64,000 bases of DNA, taken from contig NW_025841744.1 of NCBI RefSeq assembly GCF_002878395.1, forward strand, positions 175,687 to 239,686, written 5' to 3'. How positions within the stretch are numbered: the first letter of the stretch is position 1; each line of letters starts with the position of its first letter. The stretch comes from Capsicum annuum (lineage: Eukaryota; Streptophyta; Magnoliopsida; Solanales; Solanaceae). Under the pieces are notes generated by a model, which was not told the DNA's origin, searched no databases, and saw only the letters and a list, made by a program, of their open reading frames with translations. Below are positions 47,747-57,347 of the stretch, piece after piece. The translations under genes and the position numbers were made by a program.

Positions 47747-49348
47747 TTAGCCATTACATTCAAATTCTTTCGTTGGGTAACCACCTAACTCTATTTAAGA
47801 CCATTTTTAGTATATTCTAAACATGCATCTTTCTAAAATGAAATTCTAAAATTTTGTATAAAAATCTGTATTTTTGTCTGTTCTGAATTAGCTATGGCAT
47901 TCATTTATTTTAGTATCGTCATACCAAGACTTGCAAGTCATATCTCTAAGCCATAAGATATCATGTACAACTCTTTCATTAAAAATAGTTTCATACCACC
48001 AAAAAATTCAAAGAATACAAGAGGATTCATATTTCAAAACTCATGTGAAACCATGCAAAGATTCTCTCTTTTCAACCTTTCAACAAACATGTGGTGGTCA
48101 ATTACTCTATAGCAAATCATGTAACTTTTTAAATCATCTCTTTCCGTTTATATAAGAAATAAATACCATATCTTTGGTTCATAACAAAAATCAAGTCTTA
48201 AACAATAATAAATACATTTGTATCATGTTTCTCAATATGCAATTGAATAATTAATAACGTATGTAATCAAGATACTTCATAACAAGAGAGGGAGTATAAA
48301 TCTTCATTCTCTTAATTTAAGTTTCAAAACATCAAATACATACTTATATATATATATGAGTAACAATCAATTTCAAGGGAAAGGCCTCAAGACCAAAATA
48401 TTATCATCAATAGGGTTCACAATGCATAATTGTCTATGTAAATTCAAAACCTTTTTGTAAATACATGATTTCTCAACATTCAAAATCTTAATCAAAATAA
48501 TTACACCATGCCCATTTAGTTTAATAAAACCCCACGTACCTTAGATTACTTAGTGTAAAGAGTAGAACACGAATCTTGATTTGTTTCTTGAAAATCTTGA
48601 ACTTAAGAGTTTGATTCTTCTTGATTTTTTGTTCTTTGAGGAAATCCTAGTTTGATCTTGTTTTGAGAGTGAAGAGAGTATCTTTGATGTTGTATAACTT
48701 ATAATGACTGATTAATAATACTTAAGGTATAATTTAATCTTTGGGAAAGGTTTTTGGAGTGAAGGAAAGACCAAAATACCCCTAAGGAAACAAAAAAGTC
48801 ACAAAACTTTATCAGTTGGCGACCAAGGGTGATGGGCTGTTAATCTTGTGATAGCCCATCACATAGGTCATCACTTTTGGGATGGATTTTACCATTTTCT
48901 GCCCTAGGTTGACGACCATGGCTGATGGGATGTCACCTAGTTGATAGGTAGTCAGCCTCGCCATCATATTTTGGAAGATAGACACTTCAAAGTAAAATGA
49001 GAATAACTTTCTACTAAGATATTAGATTAAGGTAAAACTAGTTTCTTTGGAAAGAAGACTCGAAGACCTTTCATTTGATAAATAGTAGGACTACTAATTT
49101 GATATATACAAAAAGTTATGATCGATGAAAGTTGACCTAAGTTTAGAAGTTTATTAAAACTTAATCGATAGAAGAGTTTTCAACTTGCCGTGAGTTTGGT
49201 GATTTTTGTGACCTCATTTCATATTCAAAGGTATTCACACACTATAGGATTAATCATCACACATATATTAACAAAAAATCATTGAGTTTGGGTCTATACG
49301 CATAGAAAAGACAGTTCAAACTTTAGCTTAAAAGTGCAGGGTGTTACA
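47747..49348 (-). repeat. Element B right (5') LTR, second part
   Basis: It resumes after TTAGC (right TSD of C), matches 9830-11426 of the left LTR, and ends gggtgttaca. It carries the ccatcac/ggccatc repeat block near 48820-48965 and the shared module at 49000-49060. Confidence 0.86.
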
Positions 49349-50427
49349 AGTTATGTGTAGGACTTAGCACCGAGCAAACCCAAGGATGGGGGCTCACCTT
49401 CCAGTTGATGGTGTGACCTATAGTAGCTGTCCCTGCATTCTAGAACAACGTAGCCAGCATAGGTTAGGGATGTTAATCTTCCAGTTGAGTATTGACACAT
49501 ATCTCACTAGAGAACCAGCCAGTAGAAGGTGACTCTTTAGTCCTTCGGCACTTCACTGAACCACACAGCCAGTGTTAGTACCTATGGCACAGTACTAAAA
49601 GCATTCCAACTGGGGTCATAGGTTGGATGTAATTACCTCTTATTGGAGTATGTTGGTTAGATAATAACTCCCACAGTCTCAATCCAGTATTCAAATTAGA
49701 GTTCAGTTTAGTTTTAATTAACCACAACATATAGTATTAGTTGTTCAGTATCTGTCTTTCAGTATTTTAGTTTACCGACCACTCCAATATCATGTCATAT
49801 GCGTGGTTATACATTCTCAGATTTTACAGCTTTGATGCATACTATACAGTAGTTATCTCATGCCATTCATTCATTCAGTTATTATTATTTATACATATGA
49901 TCCATACATATCAGCCTAACCTCATTTAGCATTCCAGTATATTTAAAGTACTGACTACATACTCATTTCTTGTGTTATGATGTATCATATCATAAATTCA
50001 AATGCTTAGGTTCCCGACTGCCCCTAGACACCCTCATGCACCAGCAACAGTAGCAGTAGTGATTCCTCATATTTCGATGAATTATTATGCTTATTTCAGT
50101 ATTTTAGTCCAATAGTCAGTCGAGGTTAGTTGGGGACTTGTCCCATCAACTCCACAGTCAGTCAGTTAGAGACTTTTGGGCACTTTCAGACGTTAATCAG
50201 TTTATCAGTTGTTATTGACAGTCTTTATAGTATTGTTTTTTATCTTATTCTTTATGAGGTATTTTTAATGTTTAAATCTTATGGTATATCCAGCTTTGTT
50301 TTCCTTCCCTATGTTTCTTCATTATCAGTTTTCAATACTCACAGTAGGTACTAGTTCATGGGTTAGCTTATGGTCACTTGTTACTGTAAGCACTATGTGT
50401 CATCAAGGGTGTACTTCCGAGGCTACA
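49349..50427 (+). repeat. Element A 3' LTR, second part
   Basis: It resumes after B with AGTTA and matches 1785-2871 of the 5' LTR (gacttagcaccgagc, ctcatgggttagctt and so on), ending gaggctaca. The frame 50281-50886 starts in this LTR by chance and then runs into H's integrase. Confidence 0.85.
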
Positions 50428-51990
50428 TGTAGTCTTTTTCATGTGGAGCAAGGAAAGAGGAATATGGTGAAGGATATTCATCGACTTGCAAATTTGGGAG
50501 TTCAACTTCTGTATTTTGAAGAAGTTAGGGTATTCATTCAAGTGATAGCTAAATCCTCCCTATGTGCAGAAGTTAAGGAGAAGAAGGCCAAGGAACCTAT
50601 TTTAATGCAAATTAAGGGAGATGTTTGTCAACAAAAGGTGTTGGCTTTTGAGATTGAAGGTGATGGGATTTTGAGGTATCAAGGTAGGCTATGTGTGCCG
50701 AATGTAGATGGGTTTCGAGGAATAATTATTGATGAAGCTCACGCTTCCAAGTATGTGGTTAACCCCGACTCTGCTAAAATGTATCATGATCTTAAAACGA
50801 TTTACTGGTGGAACAACATGAAAAGAGATGTTACTAATTTCATAGCTAAGTATTTCATTGTAAAAATGTTAAGGTGGAATATTTGAGGCCAGGAGACACT
50901 TCCAAAGAGATAGCTTTGCATATGTAGAAAAGGGAGGTGATCAACATGGACTTTATTATAGTACTTATAAGATCCCAAAACCAACATGACTCCATTTGGG
51001 TGATTATAGACAGGATGACTAAGTCTGTCATTTTCTTCTTGTGCGGAGAAATTATTCAGGGGATGACTATGCTAAGTTGTATATCTAAGAAATAGTTCAT
51101 TTACATGGGAATCCAGTGTCTATTATTTCTTATCGAGGTACATAATTCTCTTCACTAGTTTGGGGGTATTTTTAAAGAGGTTTGGGTACCCAGGTAAACC
51201 TTAGTACTACCTTCCACCCTCAAATAGATAGGCAAGCGAAACGCACCATTTAGAACTTAGAAGATATGTTTATAGCTTGCTTTATAGACTTTAAAGGTAG
51301 TTGGGTGGATCATTTTCCATTGATAGAATTTTCATATAATAATAGCTACTACTCTAGCATCCATATGGCTCCTTTTGAAGCCCTTTATGTGAGGAGATGT
51401 AGGTCACTGATTGGGTGGTATGACATGGGAAAAACCTATTTTTTTGGCCCTGACCTTGTTTATCAGGCGATGGAGCAAGTGAAAATCATCAGGGAGTGAC
51501 TTAAGACGGCTTATAGATGTCAAAAGTCTTATGTCAATGTTCAAAGAAGGGAATTAGAGTTTGAGGTTGATGATTGGATATTTTTAAAAGTCCCCCCATG
51601 AAGGGAGTCATGCAATTTTGAAAAAAATAAAGCTTAGTCCTTGTTATATAGGACCATACCAGATTACGAGAAGGATTAGTGGAGTTGCTTATGATTTTGA
51701 CTTGCCCACGAGTTTGGCTACTATTGATCCTATATTTTATGTATCCATGCTGAAGAAGTGTATTGGAGACCATTCTCTTGTGTTTTCTGTGAAAGAAATT
51801 AATGTACAGGACTCACTATCATATGAAGAAGAACATATTGCTATTTTAGATTGCCAAGTTTGAAAGTCGAGGGGCAAGGAGATAGCTTCTGTTAAGGTAT
51901 TATGGAAGAATCATAAAGTTGAGGAAGCTACTTGGGAGTCAGAGAATGACATGCGTATGAGATACCCAACTCTCTTTGAAACCATGGATG
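50428..51990 (+). pseudogene. Element H integrase and chromodomain, broken
   Basis: From the A junction the frame reads FHVEQGKRNMVKDIHRLANL, the linker between RNase H and integrase, then DGILRYQGRLCVPNVDG, AHASKYVVNPDSAKMYHDLK and YWWNNMKRDVTNFIAKY; the CxxC after this is lost. The catalytic core (about 50945-51260) is heavily decayed: the DRGTQF position reads YRGTXF. 51266-51499 has WVDHFPLIEFSYNNSYYSSI and APFEALYVRRC. 51618-51863 is the C-terminal fold (KLSPCYIGPYQI, DPIFYVSMLKKCIGD). The chromodomain is at about 51790-51990 (VEEATWESENDMRMRYP). Confidence 0.85.
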
Positions 51991-52105
51991 ATGATATGGA
52001 AGGTACAAATCTTATACTACTCTTTTCTTTCCATATAATTGTTGAAATCGTTCTTGCTGTGTCCCGAGTAATCATTTGGGGATGTATGATCCCAAAAGGG
52101 AATAA

Positions 52106-52365
52106 TGTAACAGTCCATATTATTAATGGATTTATTCAGCTTTTAGTTGTATGCATAAGGAGTTTAAGGACTAAAAATTTCTCGAAGTGTTGGGGACTTT
52201 GTTATATTTTATGCCTCTTAACTTCGAGGATTTTTAAATTGGTCTTACCGACTCCAAGGCATTGGTTTTTGGATTAATTCATGTTTAGGGAAGTAGGTAG
52301 TATGTCTCAGGGAAGTTCCAGATTTGGGTCACGTTTGGATCAAAATTCCAATAGCTCAACGTGAT
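52106..52365 (+). repeat. Element H 3' LTR, first part
   Basis: It starts TGTAACAGTCCATATT, resembles element A's LTR start in layout (ccaaggcattggttttt, agtaggtagtatgtctc), and breaks at element D. GTGAT at 52361-52365 is the candidate left TSD of D. Confidence 0.75.
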
Positions 52366-55308
52366 TGTAACGCCCCGAGTCTAGTACCCCGGATGCTACA
52401 CGGTGCTCATAATCCCGAAGGATTATAAGCTAACCCTTGACTGATATTTTTAACTGAGCACTTAATAACATACTTAAATAAATGTGGAATACTAGCGGAA
52501 ACTTGCCATAAGGTTCAAATATCTGAAATAAAACTGAACAATGTTTAATAAAACCAAAATTAAAATAACTGTCTAATAATACTCAAGTCTGTCTAAATAT
52601 TTAGTTTACAAAACCTCTAAACTGTCTGAACTGTGGAGTTGATGGGACAAACCCCCAACTAACTCCATCTACTATAATGCTAAATCTAATGTAATAATAA
52701 AATAAGGAACATCCTCAAATAATGAGGACTCACTGCTAAGTCTACTACTGCTGGCTGAATCTGACCTGCTAAGGGTGCTCTGGATCCCGTGGTTTTGAAC
52801 CTATGGTATAAGAAACCATAGCACAAAATAAAAGTATGCGTCAGTACATGAGAATGTACTGATACGCTATATGAGGTAAGGTTGAATGCAAGGGTTTACA
52901 TGCCTGAACAATACTGACTGGATAAAATAAGACAACTAAATGAGGATAGTTGCATGAGTGCATAAACTATAACTAAAATCATAGTAATGCTGAATACTAA
53001 ATTTTGATAACTGCACTTCTGATAACTGAGTCTACTAATTTTGATACCTGAGATTCGGCCTACTTAGCGGGTGATCTCTAGATCTACTAATACTGATACT
53101 GATTGATTGACTATGAAATCATGCCTAGCTAGCGGGTGATCTTTAAATCTACTGATAATGGGAAGGATTGACTGAAATCTTAGATCAAGCCTATCTAGTG
53201 GGTGATCTCTGTATCTATGGAACTTTCTAAGTTCTTTACAAGATTGAGTGACAATATCTAACAGTCTTGGTTTCCGTAATATTGATCTGAGTTCTATTCT
53301 GAGTACTGAGACTGTGGGAGGTAGTTATCTAATTGACATGCCCTGAATCTAAACTAGTGGGGTCCAACTTGTAACCCCATTTGGAAGGGTTTCACTATCA
53401 TGCCACAGGTAAAGATAACTTCTAAGACCAGGAGGCCAAGCTTAATCTAACGAGTGACACCTGGGCGGAGCCAAGCCTAATCTAACGGGTGACTCCAGGG
53501 AGGTAGTCAATCCTTAACCTAATGGGTGACTCCTCATCCTGTGTTGGCTATGTAGTTCTAAAGTACAGGAAATGCTACTAACAACTCTGCCTAACTAACA
53601 GGGAAGCCGTCATCCCTGCCCTTTATCGGTGCTGAATTCTACTCCCAACTGAATAGACACTAATCTAATTCTTAGACTATACTAAATTGAGTTGAATCTA
53701 TTATTGATCGTACTGATTATCTGAGTTGAGCTGAGTTCACTTAGTTCCATTGACTGGCAGAATACTACTGAGTTCTATTAGATGACTGAATACTTCTGAG
53801 TTCTAAATTGATTACTAAATTGGACTGGGATGTTACTAAGATTACTGAACTTTCCTAAGCCATAAAGCTGGCTGATTTCTACCTAATACTATAACTGACT
53901 GAGAATACTACTGATCGTGACTTGATTGAGAGTACTATAACTGACACTGGATCTAGGCACACAACTAAATTGTCGGGTATTAAATGCCCCCATGAATCGA
54001 TAGCATAAAAGTAAAGCATAACAATTCTTGAATAATATGGCAATCGTTTATCATTCATAATACAATCACTGAAGCATCCTTTCAAGTATTGGAGGTCATA
54101 AACTTGTAGAGGTATAGGCATGCATACTAATGTCTCATAATTCATTCACCAAATCCTTTCAACAAACACTTAACATACATTAACTTGTACACAAAGGGGA
54201 ATTTCATATTAACATGCTATAATGGCACTACTTCATTCTTCCTAGGCATTTAATAAAACATATAGGGAGCATGCTTTGGTTATACAACCAACAATACATA
54301 TAAATAACATGGCTACATCAATCAACATGCAATTTGAAGGGTTTATCATGAACATCATACCAATCATCACCTATTAGGATTAACTATTAGAATTTGAAAT
54401 CTAAAACATGAATCAAAACCCAACAATAACATAAACATAAACTTCAATTCAGTCAAAATCATGGAAATCATAAATACACAATCTTTGCACTTAAAAAAGG
54501 ATTCTTGAGCTTCATGGGTGGAAGGAACCCATGAATCGACATCTAACATACCTCAAAATTTTAATCTTGAAAGAGAATAACTTTTTTCAAAAGTTCTTGA
54601 ATAGTAACATTTTGATTCATGAGTTTTCTTTAAGAAGGGTATGAATCTTGTTCTTGGGGATTGATCTTGAAAGAAACCCTAATTTTGATGTTATTAATGA
54701 ATGAGGAGTTGTGCTTTGATTTGATGCAATTAGGTTTTAAAAAGGCTGGAAAAAGACCCAAAAATCCTTTTAAAAACGACTTACAATCGCTAAATGGAGG
54801 TCCGCAATGATTTGGGCGACGAACCGTATGCCCTGGGGATGGACCGTCCCTTCAAATCATCACTTTTGTATAGAAAACAAGCTTACTGCCTAAGTTCCAA
54901 TGGTTTGGGTGACTGTCCGTCGTAGGCATGACGATCCGTCGGCCTTTCTGTCGCACTTTGTCAGTCCGGATAGCTCACTGTAAAACGGCCATAACATTTC
55001 ACCCCGATACCATATTTTGGAGAAATTCATATTTTTCGAAATATAATTCAATTATATATGTGATGGTGGATTATGAACTCAAAAATTCATAGTATAAGAA
55101 ATGATATGCTCGTTTGAAGTTGACTATACCAAAATCCTTCTCAAGAATTCAATCGGTCAGGGATGTTTTGATTCGCGTAATATCTAGGTCATATTTGTTA
55201 CCTTAATACATACCAACCTTGATCATAAAACTACCAATGAACTATAATTTATTTCTCATTAGCTTGAAGCATGGTTCTACTATCGGTTGGGATTCTCGGG
55301 GTTTCACA
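52366..55308 (-). repeat. Element D left (3') LTR
   Basis: 2943 bases, TGTAACGCCCC...GGTTTCACA. It contains three tandem units of about 66 bases (53050-53215), a second tandem array around taacgggtgactcc (53437-53530), an actga-rich stretch (53640-53960), a block with ccgtc motifs (54780-54960) and the shared ccataac...module (54990-55050). Frames 53879-54145 and 54367-54549 are LTR sequence. Confidence 0.87.
53050..53215. repeat. About 66-base tandem repeats in D's LTR
   Basis: Three degenerate units, each with gcctagctagcgggtgatct followed by a ctactgata / gattgactga part. The copies in the right LTR are near 58030-58195. Confidence 0.75.
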
Positions 55309-55980
55309 ATATCTGCCCCTTGGGAACATTCCTCCTCGAATGAGGTTGGTTAGGACTGCTGATAGACTGAGTTTATATGTTGGATATGCATATCTGATGC
55401 ATAGAATACATTACTGAGTTCTTACACTGAGCATCCATATCTGACGCATGAATAACTGACTCGTGAATGCATGACTGAATTATTCAATGATAACTAATAC
55501 TAAGTTTGTAAGGAAAATCTAACGATGAAACTGAATGGATTTAAAGATATGAAAGTAGTGGGGAATTATAGGGTATCTCCCTCTTGGTACACTATGCCCC
55601 TCTACGAACGCTTACTTGATTTAGATATCAAGGAAAATTGAGGTGATGTACAAGGATCCTACGAACTGGATCATGACTGAACCTTTGGGATCTGAACCTA
55701 ATGCGTGATTCACAAACTAAGCTGAAATCCCAACTACGAGGATGCTCTATCTGGGAATAGTTGCAATCCTGAGATTCTTGATAATATGACTAGATGGAAA
55801 GATGGGGAAAACAAACCATACAAATTTAACCGTTTGCCTGGTTAACTGAATTACTGGCTTTACTGACCGACTGATGCTAAAAACTTAAGCATAAATGGGA
55901 GAAAAGGATCTGACAAAGCATATCATAAAGATGAAAGACTCATAACATACCTAAATCTATGTTAGGGGAACTTTCCTAAT
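55309..55980 (-). other. Element D region between gag and 3' LTR, no coding seen
   Basis: It starts with the inverse polypurine tract (atatctgccccttggg) and resembles the post-pol untranslated segment of C and G (cctcgaatgag, gcatagaatgcatgactga). From about 55500 it matches nothing else here, and then joins the Gag C-terminus near 55980. The junction where pol would be expected is somewhere in 55500-55960. Confidence 0.55.
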
Positions 55981-57124
55981 CAAGACGAGTCTGAAGTGCA
56001 TAGAATCTATTATGATGCTAACCACTAGTGGTACTAGAAGTGGCACCCTACTGACACAACTATCAACACCTCTAAGCCATTATTCTACACTCCCATAACC
56101 TGTGTCCTGACTTATAAACAACCAAAACATACCTCGCTGCCTGCTCTATATGCACTTAGGTGATTCTTACCACACTCTTCACAAAACGGATAGGTACGCT
56201 AACTTCTCATACTACCCTAGGTTTTGGAGACTAGTGCCCTATCATGACCGTTATTCTGGAACATTGGTACTGGTGCACTAGCTGAAGATAGAGCTGGGAT
56301 TGAAAACTTGTGACTATGTTGAGAATAGTTACCACCCTGTGACCCTAGCTGAGAAAAACTAAAACTACCTGTTCTGGCTTTCTTACTTACCGTCTTTTTT
56401 CCTTAGCTTTCTTTACCTCAATATGCTGAGTGTGCATCATCAATCTAGAAATATACATGTCTCTATTGAGCATAGAAGTCCTACACTCTTTAAAACCCAA
56501 CCCATACACATCGGTCACAAACTTACTCATGCTTGTACTAGGGTCTGCCATCTGCTCAGGGGCATACTTAGACAACTGGTTGAACTTAAGGCAATACTTC
56601 TTCACTGTCATAGAGCCTAGCCTCGGGTTCATGAACTCTTCTATCTTAGCTTGCATTATCTCAAGTGGTAAAAACTTATCTAGGAATGTATCCTGAAATA
56701 TCTGCCAAGTCATGGGAGCTGCATCCTCCCCTATACTCTTCTTCCACATCACTACCAAATCATAAGAAACATTCTTCAACCTATAAGATGCCAATTCTAC
56801 ACTCTCCTCTTCAAAAACATGCATAACCTGGGTCATCTTCTTCACCTCATCAAGATAAAGTAGTGGGTCCTCATCTGCTTGTGATCCAAAGAATTATGGT
56901 GGGTTCATTCTCCTAAAATCTCTTATTTTGGCTGTACCTAAATCCCCATCTTGCTGAGGTAGGGCTACAGCCTAGTGGTTACCTTAAATATTAGTTGTCA
57001 TAGCTTGGGCTAGCGCCTGAAAAACTATTCGAAATTCTGTATGTGACACATTCTCATTCAAAGGATCTGCGGGCTGAGGTAACTGGTTATCATTCCTATG
57101 GGCATTAGCTCTATGAGGAGGCAT
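55980..57124 (-). pseudogene. gag: Element D gag
   Basis: Minus strand. ATG at 57122-57124 begins PPHRANAHRND. The following N-terminal segment has NENVSHTEFRIVFQALAQAM. After stops near 56990 and 56895, the 152-codon frame 56387-56845 covers the capsid: TQVMHVFEEESVELASYRLK, APMTWQIFQDTFLDKFLPLE, MTVKKYCLKFNQLSKYAPEQ and MSKFVTDV. The nucleocapsid knuckle region (about 56090-56190) is degenerate. Gag is the only protein gene in D. It is closest in wording to the Gag of E (SVELASYRLK against SVEMAAYRLK). Confidence 0.85.
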
Positions 57125-57331
57125 ATTATGTAAATGAATAGAAGAAATAGATTAGACTAATATTTTAACCTGAGATCATGCTCACTCGCACAACATGAAC
57201 AGTGAAAGAGGGGAAACTGTTCCTAAAAATCTTATAGCCTCCTATGCATAAATGTGGCGTGCAACACACCCATGCCCAAGACTCTACTAGATGTGGATTT
57301 TTAGATATCCTAGGACACTGTTGTACCTTAG

Positions 57332-57343
57332 GCTCTGATAACA
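57332..57343 (-). other. Primer-binding site of element D
   Basis: GCTCTGATAACA, the inverse of TGGTATCAGAGC with one change, four bases before the right LTR. Confidence 0.83.
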
Positions 57344-57347
57344 AGTC

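Larger units (their letters stand above)
9019..49348 (-). mobile_element. Element B: gene-less large LTR retrotransposon (LARD-like), interrupted
   Basis: B begins TGTCACGACC and ends GGGTGTTACA, inside A's 3' LTR, with flanks AGTTG (9014-9018) and AGTTA (49349-49353), four of five bases matching. It has LTRs of about 2.4 kb and a 3.7-kb internal region. The primer-binding site lies beside the right LTR, so the element reads on the minus strand and the right LTR is its 5' LTR. No Gag or Pol motif was found in either strand of the interior, so B would depend on another element's enzymes. Element C interrupts its 5' LTR at 15979-47746. Confidence 0.8.
1004..50427 (+). mobile_element. Element A: Ty3/gypsy Tekay-type chromovirus, interrupted
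   Basis: Order on the plus strand is LTR, primer-binding site, gag, protease, RT, RNase H, integrase, chromodomain, polypurine tract, LTR. About 40 kb of younger elements (B and all it contains) lie inside its 3' LTR at 9019-49348. The LTR ends in ACA at 2871 and at 50427. The right flank continues straight into integrase coding sequence of an older element (H), so A landed in another retrotransposon. The left TSD lies outside the window. All reading frames are broken, so A is a dead copy. Confidence 0.85.
50428..52365 (+). mobile_element. Element H: outermost Tekay-type chromovirus, 3' part
   Basis: Plus-strand integrase, chromodomain and the start of a 3' LTR, beginning exactly where A's LTR ends. 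The 5' part of H must lie beyond A, left of the window. H is the oldest recognisable layer: A is inserted in its pol and D in its 3' LTR. The LTR starts TGTAACAGTCC at 52106 after a purine-rich tract (cccaaaagggaat) and resumes at 60337 beyond D. Confidence 0.78.

Noticed and set aside
53050..53215. Regular repeats that might be a CRISPR array or a satellite
   Set aside because: Only three degenerate units, without unique spacers, inside an LTR and repeated in the partner LTR. CRISPR does not occur in plant nuclear DNA.
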